64,000 nucleotides of DNA from Adhaeribacter arboris (GTDB lineage: Bacteria > Bacteroidota > Bacteroidia > Cytophagales > Hymenobacteraceae), in the NCBI RefSeq assembly GCF_003023845.1, contig NZ_PYFT01000001.1:6262001-6326000 (forward strand), read 5' to 3'. Shown one piece after another: positions 28,213 through 35,824 of this stretch. Numbering within the stretch: position 1 is the stretch's first letter; each line of letters opens with the position of its first letter. The notes below the pieces were generated by a model that had not been told where the DNA came from, searched no databases, and saw only the letters and a list, made by a program, of their open reading frames with translations. A program made the position numbers and the translations under genes.

Positions 28213-28584
28213 ATGATACAAACGCCTCCTTCTGCCGACCGCCTTGCTGCTGTTTCTTTTTGGTTTAAAGCCGCCGAAGTAAGCGCCTTCCCGGAAAACG
28301 GTGGGGCCTGCGTGAAATACCAGGACCAACAAATTGCGGTATATCACTTTGCCAAGCGCAACGAGTGGTATGCTTCTCAGAACTTATGTCCGCATAAACA
28401 GCAAATGATTTTAGCGCGCGGCCTTATCGGCGACCAGTGCGGCGAACCCAAAGTGGCTTGTCCGTTTCACAAAAAAACCTTCTCGTTGCTAACCGGTGAA
28501 AACCTGAACGGCGAGTGCTACCACATTGAAACTTACCCGGTTAAAATTGAAGACGGCTACGTGTACATCGGTTTGCGGGATTAA
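28213..28584 (+). CDS. nirD: Nitrite reductase small subunit, Rieske type
   Basis: It is a 123-residue single Rieske-fold domain. The [2Fe-2S] ligands are intact, C59-x-H61 (NLCPHKQQ) and C83-x2-H86 (VACPFHKKTF), unlike some NirD proteins that have lost them. The C-terminus (YPVKIEDGYVYIGL) is typical. It partners NirB in the cytoplasmic nitrite reductase and probably tunes electron flow. It lies directly downstream of nirB and is followed by a REPIN-like element that may end or stabilise the nirBD message. Confidence 0.92.
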   Translation: MIQTPPSADRLAAVSFWFKAAEVSAFPENGGACVKYQDQQIAVYHFAKRNEWYASQNLCPHKQQMILARGLIGDQCGEPKVACPFHKKTFSLLTGENLNGECYHIETYPVKIEDGYVYIGLRD

Positions 28585-28615
28585 GGTACCAAATATAAAA
28601 ATTTAAAAAATCACT

Positions 28616-28758
28616 GCTGGCGCGAGCGTCCACGCTCGTGTCTACCATGTGGGAGGCCTCCGGCCGGGCGAACCGATACAATTTTTTAAAATCAGCAACA
28701 AGTTTCTACCGGCCAGAGGCCGGACGATAATCATCACGAGCGAAGACGCTCGCGATAG
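28616..28758. repeat. REPIN-like nested palindrome, copy 1
   Basis: A 143-bp element of two nested inverted repeats. The outer arms are 28621-28640 (CGCGAGCGTCCACGCTCGTG) and 28735-28754, which pair at 18 of 20 positions. The inner arms are near 28653-28667 and 28709-28723 (GGCCTCCGGCCGG / CCGGCCAGAGGCC). Each outer arm is itself a small palindrome. A second copy in the same orientation lies at 35581-35724, so the pair brackets the porin, narK and nitrate reductase genes. Confidence 0.75.
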
Positions 28759-28802
28759 AATTTTCAACATTAGTTAATCCACCAGTCTAACCGCCGAAAA
28801 TT

Positions 28803-30260
28803 ATGAAGAAAATATACATTATCCCTTTTCTTATCTTATTTACTTACCAAGCGCAAGCGCAATTCACGTTATCGGGGCAATTGCGTACCCGCACCGAGTT
28901 ACGCGATGGATTTGGCAATTTACCGAACAAAGGCGCTTCCCCGGCATTTTTTACTTCGCAACGTGCCCGCCTGAATGTGGGCTACAGCTTAGAGAAAATT
29001 AAATTTTTTACCGCTATTCAGGATGTGCGCATTTGGGGTCAGGACGCTTCCACGATAAGCAACGCCGACGGCAATAAATTAATGCTGCACGAAATGTGGG
29101 CCGAAGTTGCGCTCGCGAATGCCGCTGATTCAACGGCAGCCTTTAAAGGTTTAGATTACTTAGGATTAAAAATTGGCCGTCAGGAGATTAGTTACGACGA
29201 TCAACGCTTATTAGGTAACCTCGACTGGTTGCAGCAAGCCCGTCGGCACGATGCGGCCATTTTAAAATTAATGCACAAAGGCGTGCAGTTAGATGTGGGA
29301 GTGGCTTATAACCAAAATACCGAAACCAAAGAAGGCAGAATATACGTGCCGGGCAATGTGCCTACGGGAACAGCTACTGGGCAGATTCCGGTAACCGGAA
29401 CGGTTAACCCAGCGGGTACCAACGGCATCGGGCAAATGTATAAATCGTTTCAGTACGTTTACCTGAGCAAAAAAGTCGGCGCATTTAAGGTGTCGGGCTT
29501 ATTCTTTAAAGACGATTTTCAAAAATCTACGGTAACCCCAACGAGCCGGGTATTTACAAAAGGTCTGAACAGTCGGTTAACAACGGGCTTTAACGCGGCT
29601 TTACTGCCTAGCCCCACCAATAAATTAACCCTGAATATTTCGGCTTATCAGCAAGGCCACCAAAACAAAGAAGGTAATCCTTTAGATGCTTATTTTGCCA
29701 GCATTTACAGCAGCTATTCTTTCGGCGCCTTTTCGGCGGGACCCGGCTTTGATTTTTATTCCGGCAACAACGGGGAACATGCTACCAAAGTAAATCATCG
29801 TTTCGACCCACTGTACGGTACGCCGCATAAGTTTGGCGGTTTAATGGATTATTTTTACGCCGCTGATGGCCACGGTCCGGCTGGTTTGAAAGATTTTTAT
29901 GTAAAGAGTCGCTACACCAAAGGCAATTTCTCCACGAACGTAGACCTGCACCAATTTTTATCCGGCAACCAGATTGCCTACCGCGAAAATAACGCGGATG
30001 CTTTAACCCGCTACCAATCTAACCTGGGCACCGAAGTAGATGTGATTTCTACTTTTACTTACGGCAAATACATCACCTTTGAAGCGGGTTATGCCCATAT
30101 GTTCGGTACTAATTCGCTCAACCGCATCAAAACTTCCGGGTTTCCGGCCGCTAATAACACTTACCTGCCCAAGCAGCGCCAGGCCAACTGGGCTTACCTC
30201 ATGATCAACATCAAACCTGAATTTCTGGCTACTAAAGCTACCCCACAACCTAAATCCTAA
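28803..30260 (+). CDS. Alginate-export-like outer-membrane beta-barrel
   Basis: It is 485 residues with a signal peptide (IIPFLILFTYQAQAQ). The body alternates amphipathic strands typical of a large barrel (FTLSGQLRTRTELRDGFGN at the start; DYLGLKIGRQEISYDDQRLLGNLDWLQQ resembles the alginate_exp family). The end is an aromatic-rich strand (NWAYLMINIKPEF). Located between nirD and narK, it is a candidate channel for nitrate/nitrite entry through the outer membrane. That is inference from position, since family members pass various small anions and sugars. It starts 45 bases after the REPIN element and is followed at 39 bases by narK. Confidence 0.8.
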   Translation: MKKIYIIPFLILFTYQAQAQFTLSGQLRTRTELRDGFGNLPNKGASPAFFTSQRARLNVGYSLEKIKFFTAIQDVRIWGQDASTISNADGNKLMLHEMWAEVALANAADSTAAFKGLDYLGLKIGRQEISYDDQRLLGNLDWLQQARRHDAAILKLMHKGVQLDVGVAYNQNTETKEGRIYVPGNVPTGTATGQIPVTGTVNPAGTNGIGQMYKSFQYVYLSKKVGAFKVSGLFFKDDFQKSTVTPTSRVFTKGLNSRLTTGFNAALLPSPTNKLTLNISAYQQGHQNKEGNPLDAYFASIYSSYSFGAFSAGPGFDFYSGNNGEHATKVNHRFDPLYGTPHKFGGLMDYFYAADGHGPAGLKDFYVKSRYTKGNFSTNVDLHQFLSGNQIAYRENNADALTRYQSNLGTEVDVISTFTYGKYITFEAGYAHMFGTNSLNRIKTSGFPAANNTYLPKQRQANWAYLMINIKPEFLATKATPQPKS

Positions 30261-30299
30261 AAAAATTAAAAATAATTTACTAACCATAACCTATCAGTC

Positions 30300-31673
30300 A
30301 TGACGCTACTATCCAGCCCTAAAGTCGGTAAAGCCACCAAAATCAAGATTTTTAGTTTCGCCGGCCCGCACATGCGTACGTTTCACATTACTTGGTTTGC
30401 CTTTTTTCTTTGCTTTGTTGCCTGGTTTGGCGTGGCCCCTCTCATGCCGGTAATCCGCGAAGAGTTTCATTTAACTAAAGCCCAAATTGGGAATATCATC
30501 ATCTCCTCGGTAGGTATTACCATTTTTGCCCGATTGTTTATCGGCTGGCTCTGCGATAAAATCGGCCCCCGGATTACCTACAGCATTATTTTAATTCTGG
30601 GTTCATTGCCGGTAATGTTTATTGGTTTAAGCAACAGCTACGAATCTTTTTTGCTGTTCCGGTTAGCCATTGGCGTAATTGGGGCTTCGTTTGTGGTAAC
30701 CCAGTTTCATACCTCGTTAATGTTTGCACCTAACGTAGTTGGCACCGCTAATGCTACTACGGCGGGTTGGGGCAACATGGGCGGCGGCGCTACCCAAATA
30801 ATAATGCCTTTAATATTTGCCGGGTTTATAGGCTTAGGTTACGTAGATGCTTCAGCGTGGCGCTATGCGATGGTAGTGCCGGGGGTATTGTTATTCTTGA
30901 TGGGAATTGCCTATTATAAATTTACCCAGGATACTCCCGAAGGCAACATGGCCGATTTAAAAAAGAACGATCCGGCTTACCGCATGAAAGCCGCCGAGAG
31001 CAAAGGCGCTTTCTGGAAAGCCTGTAAAGATATCCGGGTATGGATGTTGTTTTTAATCTACGGCGCCTGCTTCGGTATCGAAATTACCATCGATAACATT
31101 GCCGCCATTTACTATTTCGATAAATTTAAGCTGAACTTGGAAACCGCTGGTTTAATTGCCGGTCTGTTCGGGATGATGAATATTTTTGCCCGTACTCTGG
31201 GTGGCTATTTCGGCGACAAAGCTGGTATCCGCTACGGTTTAAAAGGCAGGGTTTTATTTCTTGCCTTTGCCTTGTTCATGGAAGGTGTAGCTTTAATTCT
31301 TTTCTCCCAAATGACGGTTTTGCCGATAGCCATTGCCGCCATGTTGTTCTTTAGCTTATTCGTGAAAATGTCGGAAGGAGCCACCTTTTCGGTAGTGCCA
31401 TTCATCAATAAAAAAGCCATTGGTTCGGTATCCGGTATTGTAGGTGCCGGCGGAAACGTAGGTGCCGTATTAGCCGGTTTTCTCCTGAAAGACGAATCCC
31501 TAACCTATAGCGATGCCTTATTTGTCATTGGTTGCACGGTAATGGCCGTATCGTTTGCCTCGTTCCTGGTACGTTTCACCAAAGCCCACGAAGCCGAAGC
31601 CCAGCAAGAAATGAACGAATCTTTAGGCACCGTCTCAAGCAATACAGAAACCCAGGTACCAGCCATGGCCTAA
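30300..31673 (+). CDS. narK: Nitrate/nitrite MFS transporter (NarK/NasA family)
   Basis: It is a 457-residue, 12-helix major facilitator. Nitrate-porter signatures are GWGNMGGGATQIIMP in helix 5 and VGAGGNVGAVLAGF in helix 11, the two glycine-rich motifs that line the substrate path in the NNP family. The N-terminus (FAGPHMRTFHITWFAFFLCFVAWFGVAPLMPVIREE) is also typical. It moves nitrate into, or nitrite out of, the cytoplasm, feeding the nitrate reductase gene that follows. It is co-directional with the porin, and a 352-base repeat-filled gap separates it from the reductase. Confidence 0.93.
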   Translation: MTLLSSPKVGKATKIKIFSFAGPHMRTFHITWFAFFLCFVAWFGVAPLMPVIREEFHLTKAQIGNIIISSVGITIFARLFIGWLCDKIGPRITYSIILILGSLPVMFIGLSNSYESFLLFRLAIGVIGASFVVTQFHTSLMFAPNVVGTANATTAGWGNMGGGATQIIMPLIFAGFIGLGYVDASAWRYAMVVPGVLLFLMGIAYYKFTQDTPEGNMADLKKNDPAYRMKAAESKGAFWKACKDIRVWMLFLIYGACFGIEITIDNIAAIYYFDKFKLNLETAGLIAGLFGMMNIFARTLGGYFGDKAGIRYGLKGRVLFLAFALFMEGVALILFSQMTVLPIAIAAMLFFSLFVKMSEGATFSVVPFINKKAIGSVSGIVGAGGNVGAVLAGFLLKDESLTYSDALFVIGCTVMAVSFASFLVRFTKAHEAEAQQEMNESLGTVSSNTETQVPAMA

Positions 31674-31692
31674 ATCAGAATCGCGAATTTTT

Positions 31693-31722
31693 AATCACTG
31701 ATTTCACGGATTACGCGGATTC
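31693..31722. repeat. Short dispersed repeat
   Basis: AATCACTGATTTCACGGATT and the following ACGCGGATTC belong to a word-like repeat (ATCACTGATT-ACGCGGATT type) that I recognise from intergenic DNA of many Bacteroidota. It lies 20 bases past the narK stop. Confidence 0.5.
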
Positions 31723-31788
31723 GAGAATAAGCAAATTTTAAAAACATACTCTTGAAATTCCAAGACAAGCAGTTACTAAGAAAACTGA

Positions 31789-31945
31789 CAGCAGTTTGGC
31801 TGTTGAGGGCCTTCTAAGGTTCCGGTTCTGCGCAGCAGAATTCCGCAGACGGAGTCGAGGAAAGGAAGCTTAGACCGCCCGAAAGAGCCAAACGAGGCCC
31901 GCCGGCCATGAGGCAAACAGGGTACTGGTCAAATAAGATAGCACC
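31789..31945 (+). repeat. Dispersed ~150-bp structured element, copy 3
   Basis: Outer arms are GTTTGGCT (31794-31801) and AGCCAAAC (31886-31893). Inner arms are TCTAAG (31813-31818) and CTTAGA (31869-31874). The central part differs strongly from copies 1 and 2 (CTGCGCAGCAG hairpin, then a purine-rich stretch), while the stems and the GAGGCCCGCCGGCCATGAGGC tail (31893 on) are kept. That pattern is expected if structure matters. It lies 80 bases upstream of the nitrate reductase gene. Confidence 0.75.
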
Positions 31946-31950
31946 GCAGC

Positions 31951-31975
31951 CATCGGGGATTGCAAATCCCCAGCC
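31951..31975. repeat. Hairpin in the nitrate reductase leader
   Basis: GGGGATT (31955-31961) and AATCCCC (31965-31971) form a perfect stem with a 3-base loop. The flanking ATCG and CGAT can extend it with a small bulge. It lies ~55 bases before the ATG and is probably a dispersed repeat rather than a dedicated regulator. Confidence 0.45.
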
Positions 31976-32025
31976 GATAGACTCCCGAATGGCAAACCCG
32001 GAAGAGCAAAAATAAAAAGAAGCAA

Positions 32026-35000
32026 ATGAAAAAGAATAAGAGCCATCGTTTTAAAACTACCTGTTCGTACTGCGGCGTAGGCTGCGGCATTGTGGTGGAG
32101 CAAGACGCGAAAGGTAAAATTCGGGTTGAAGGCGATGCGGAGCATCCAGTAAACAGAGGCATGCTTTGCTCCAAAGGATTGAATTTGCATTATGTTGTTT
32201 CGGACCATTCTGATCGGTTGTTGTATCCTGAAATGCGTTGGGCCAAAAATCAACCACGCCAACGGGTAAGCTGGGATACGGCTCTGGACCGGGCCGCTGC
32301 CGTTTTTAAAACCATTATTGACAAGTACGGACCCGATTCGGTAGGTTTTTATGCTTCGGGGCAATGCCTCACCGAAGAATATTACATTGTAAACAAACTG
32401 GTAAAAGGCTATCTGGGAACAAATAACCTCGATACCAATTCCCGGTTGTGCATGAGTTCGGCGGTGGTAGGTTATAAAATGGCGCTCGGCGAAGATGCCG
32501 TTCCGGCCAGCTACGAAGATATCGAACTAGCCGATTGCTTTTTGATTGCTGGCGCCAATCCAGCCTGGTGCCATCCTATACTTTTCCGTCGCTTAGAGCA
32601 GCACAAAGAACAACATCCGGAAATAAAAGTAATTGTAGTAGACCCGCGTCGGACACAAACCTGCGCTTTGGCCGACCTACATTTGCAAATAAATCCGGGT
32701 ACCGATATTGTCCTGTATCATGCCATTGCCCGTTACCTCATCGAAGAAAATTTAATTGATGAAACTTTCCTCCTGAACCATTCCGATGGCTTTGAAGAAT
32801 TTAAAAATTTTATTTTTCAGACTAGTTTAGAAGAAGCGGCTTATACCTGCGATGTTCCCGTAGCTGAAATTAAATTGGCTGCCACTTACATTGGCAATGC
32901 CAATGGGTTTATTTCGATGTGGGCGATGGGCTTGAACCAGAGCGTAATTGGAGTAGACAAAAATTTAGCTTTATTGAACTTATCCCTTATAACCGGGCAG
33001 ATTGGGAAACCAGGTTCCGGGCCTTTATCCTTAACGGGTCAACCAAACGCCATGGGTGGCCGAGAGGTGGGTGGTATGGCTAATTTATTATCGGCGCACC
33101 GTGATTTAGCTAACCCCGTGCACCGGCAGGAAGTGGCTAATTATTGGGGAGTGCCCAGTGTACCCGCCCAACCCGGTCTCACTGCCACCGAAATGTTTCA
33201 GGCTTTGCGCGACGATAAATTAAAAGCAGTCTGGATTATTTGTACCAATCCATTGGTAAGTTTACCCGATGCAGGCTTAATTGAAGAAGCTCTGAAGAAA
33301 GCCCGTTTTGTGGTGGTTCAGGATATCTCGAACAAAGCCGATACCTTACAATACGCCGATTTAGTGCTTCCAGCCGCCGGTTGGCTCGAAAAATCCGGCA
33401 CCATGACTAACTCCGAGCGTCGTATTAGCTACCTAAATAAAGTAGTATCTCCTCCCGGTGAAGCTTTGCCCGATGTAGAGATTCTTTGCCGCTTTGCCAA
33501 GAAAATGAATTTCTCGGGGTTTGATTACAAACGAACCGATGAAATTTACGAAGAGCATGCCCGCCTGACCAAAGGAACCAATATTGATATAAGCGGTTTA
33601 AATTACGAAGCGTTACAAGAAAAACGCAGTATTCAATGGCCGGTTCCGGCCTTAGGCCACGAAGGTACGCCCCGTTTGTTCACTGACCATCAGTTTTATA
33701 CCCCCAATAAACGCGCTAAAATCTTAACGCCAGCTTCGGTGTATAACCAGTCGGAGCCGATAAGTCCGGAGTTCCCGCTTATTTTAACCACTGGCCGGAT
33801 ACGCGACCAATGGCATACCATGACCCGGACGGGAAAAGTTAATAAACTAAAACAGCATTTAGGCAAACCCTTCCTGGAAATTAACCCGATTGATGCCGCT
33901 TTGCGGGATATTAATGAGGGAGATACCGTTGAAATTGTAAGCCAGCGCGGCAAAGTTCGGGTAAATGCTGTAGTTACTACCGATATTAAAACGGGTGTTA
34001 TATTTCTGCCCATGCACTGGGGTAAAATATTAAACCGCGATTTTGGCCGCACCAACAATTTAACCAATACCTTGGTCGACCCGAAATCGAAAGAGCCAGA
34101 TTTTAAATTTTCGGCGGTACAAGTACAGAAATACCAGAAACCATTCGAGAAAGTAGTCATTATTGGAGCCGGAGCTGCCGCCTACCGCTTTATAAATACC
34201 TACCGGGAGAAAAATATTGCCGATGATATTCATGTGTTCTCGCAGGAAGCGCATCCGTTTTATAACCGCGTGTTATTGCCCGAATACTTGAATGGCCATT
34301 TAAACTGGGAACAACTCGAAAAATTTAAAAATGGTGAACTGGCTAAGTTAGACGTGTATCTACACGAATCTACGGGTATCCGGTCCATCAACCGGGTAGC
34401 CAAAACCGTTACCGATACGCACGGCAAAGTACATACTTACGATAAGCTGGTTATTGCTACGGGCAGCCGGGCCTTTGTTCCGAAAGATGTACCTATGGAA
34501 TTACCCGGTATTTTTACGATGCGTAATCGCGGTGATGCCGACCGTTTAAAAACTTTCCTGAATCACCAGGGCCACGTGGTAATTGTAGGAGGAGGTTTAT
34601 TGGGCTTAGAGTTAGCGGCTTCCCTGCGCGAAATAGATATACAGGTATCCATTGTGCAACTGAGCTCGCGGCTTATGGAGCGGCAACTCGATTTAATTTC
34701 CGGGGATTTGCTACGCGAGCACATCGACGAGATGGATGTTAAAGTTTATTTTAACGACCAGGTACAAACTATTTTCCCAAATAAAAACGAACCAGGCTTA
34801 GTTGTAAATTTAAAAAGTGGTAAATCTTTGCCTTGCAACGCAGTGGTTTACGCCGTAGGAACGCGCCCCAACGTAGAATTAGCTCTGGAAGCTCAGATTG
34901 CCTGTGGCCGCGGAATTTTAGTAAACGATTACTTACAAACTACTACCGACCCAGATATTTTTGCCATGGGCGAAGTAGCCGAATTTAACGGGGTAGTCAA

Positions 35001-35553
35001 TGGTATTACGGCAGCTGCCGAACAGCAAGCAGATGTTGCCGCCCGTTTCCTGGCCGGTGATTTCAGTAGTTATTATTCCGGCTCTATATTCATGAATATT
35101 TTAAAGCTGGCCGATTTGGACTTGTGTTCTTTAGGACTTGTAGAGGTGCCGGATAATAGCCCAGATTACGAAGAAGTAATCTTCACGGATAAAGCCAAGC
35201 GCTATTACAAAAAATGCATTATTCATCAGGATAAACTGGTTGGGGCAATTTTAATGGGCGATAAAAGTGAATTTGCCGAGTTTAAAACGCTCATTGAAAA
35301 CAAAATTGAATTATCGGAGAAGCGTATGGAGTTGCTTCGGTCCGGTAAACCGATTGCTCCGGTAATAGGAAAACTGGTTTGTTCTTGCAATAACGTGGGT
35401 GAGGGAAATTTAACCTCTATGGTACAAGGAGGCTGCACCGATTTCCGGCAACTTTGTCAACAGTCCGGCGCGGGCTTGGGCTGTGGCTCCTGCAAACCAG
35501 AAGTAAAAGCTATTTTGGAACGGGCTCTACCGTCAGAGCCAATTTCGGTGTAG
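32026..35553 (+). CDS. nasA: Single-chain NAD(P)H nitrate reductase: Mo-bisMGD catalytic domain fused to FAD reductase and BFD-like [2Fe-2S] domain
   Basis: It is 1175 residues. The N-terminal ~700 residues are an assimilatory nitrate reductase (molybdopterin oxidoreductase). The [4Fe-4S] ligands are C13, C16, C20 and C48 (CSYCGVGC ... LCSKG), with YASGQCLTEEYYIVNK, SLTGQPNAMGGREVGG and the C-terminal molydop_binding region (TGRIRDQWHTMTRTGK). Residues ~705-1100 are an FAD/NAD(P)H reductase related to the N-terminal part of NirB (VVIIGAGAAAYRF, VVIVGGGLLGLELAAS, VYAVGTRPN). Residues ~1117-1170 are a BFD-like [2Fe-2S] domain (LVCSCNNVG ... GCGSCKP). This joins NasA- and NasB-like functions in one chain, so no separate electron donor subunit would be needed. 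It is cytoplasmic. Confidence 0.93.
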   Translation: MKKNKSHRFKTTCSYCGVGCGIVVEQDAKGKIRVEGDAEHPVNRGMLCSKGLNLHYVVSDHSDRLLYPEMRWAKNQPRQRVSWDTALDRAAAVFKTIIDKYGPDSVGFYASGQCLTEEYYIVNKLVKGYLGTNNLDTNSRLCMSSAVVGYKMALGEDAVPASYEDIELADCFLIAGANPAWCHPILFRRLEQHKEQHPEIKVIVVDPRRTQTCALADLHLQINPGTDIVLYHAIARYLIEENLIDETFLLNHSDGFEEFKNFIFQTSLEEAAYTCDVPVAEIKLAATYIGNANGFISMWAMGLNQSVIGVDKNLALLNLSLITGQIGKPGSGPLSLTGQPNAMGGREVGGMANLLSAHRDLANPVHRQEVANYWGVPSVPAQPGLTATEMFQALRDDKLKAVWIICTNPLVSLPDAGLIEEALKKARFVVVQDISNKADTLQYADLVLPAAGWLEKSGTMTNSERRISYLNKVVSPPGEALPDVEILCRFAKKMNFSGFDYKRTDEIYEEHARLTKGTNIDISGLNYEALQEKRSIQWPVPALGHEGTPRLFTDHQFYTPNKRAKILTPASVYNQSEPISPEFPLILTTGRIRDQWHTMTRTGKVNKLKQHLGKPFLEINPIDAALRDINEGDTVEIVSQRGKVRVNAVVTTDIKTGVIFLPMHWGKILNRDFGRTNNLTNTLVDPKSKEPDFKFSAVQVQKYQKPFEKVVIIGAGAAAYRFINTYREKNIADDIHVFSQEAHPFYNRVLLPEYLNGHLNWEQLEKFKNGELAKLDVYLHESTGIRSINRVAKTVTDTHGKVHTYDKLVIATGSRAFVPKDVPMELPGIFTMRNRGDADRLKTFLNHQGHVVIVGGGLLGLELAASLREIDIQVSIVQLSSRLMERQLDLISGDLLREHIDEMDVKVYFNDQVQTIFPNKNEPGLVVNLKSGKSLPCNAVVYAVGTRPNVELALEAQIACGRGILVNDYLQTTTDPDIFAMGEVAEFNGVVNGITAAAEQQADVAARFLAGDFSSYYSGSIFMNILKLADLDLCSLGLVEVPDNSPDYEEVIFTDKAKRYYKKCIIHQDKLVGAILMGDKSEFAEFKTLIENKIELSEKRMELLRSGKPIAPVIGKLVCSCNNVGEGNLTSMVQGGCTDFRQLCQQSGAGLGCGSCKPEVKAILERALPSEPISV

Positions 35554-35580
35554 TTGATTGTTAATTGGGCCTTTGCTCAT

Positions 35581-35724
35581 TGCTGGCGCGAGCGTCCTCG
35601 CTCGTGTCTACTATCCGGGAGGCCTCTGGCCGGGCAAAACGATTAACTTAAATTAAAAGTAAATAAAGTTGCTACCGGCCAGAGGCCGGACGATAAGCAT
35701 CACGAGCGAAGACGCTCGCGATAG
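35581..35724. repeat. REPIN-like nested palindrome, copy 2
   Basis: Outer arms are 35587-35606 (CGCGAGCGTCCTCGCTCGTG) and 35701-35720, pairing at 19 of 20 positions. The inner arms GGCCTCTGGCCGG and CCGGCCAGAGGCC pair perfectly. The loop between the inner arms is AT-rich and not conserved with copy 1, while both stems are. It lies 28 bases after the nitrate reductase stop. Confidence 0.75.
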
Positions 35725-35824
35725 GGAACTGGATAGCAAATTGAAATAGATATTTGGCTAAAAGTAAAATTGTTGAATATCTAACCTTTCAACTTTTTAA
35801 CTTTTCAACCTTAAAACCTAAACC

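Noticed and set aside
31870-32364. Minus-strand frame of 164 residues opposite repeat copy 3 and the start of the nitrate reductase
   Set aside because: It mostly overlaps the Cys-motif region of a secure gene on the other strand and ends in repeat DNA.
28616-35724. CRISPR array
   Set aside because: Only two palindromic copies exist, ~7 kb apart, with no regular spacers and no cas genes.
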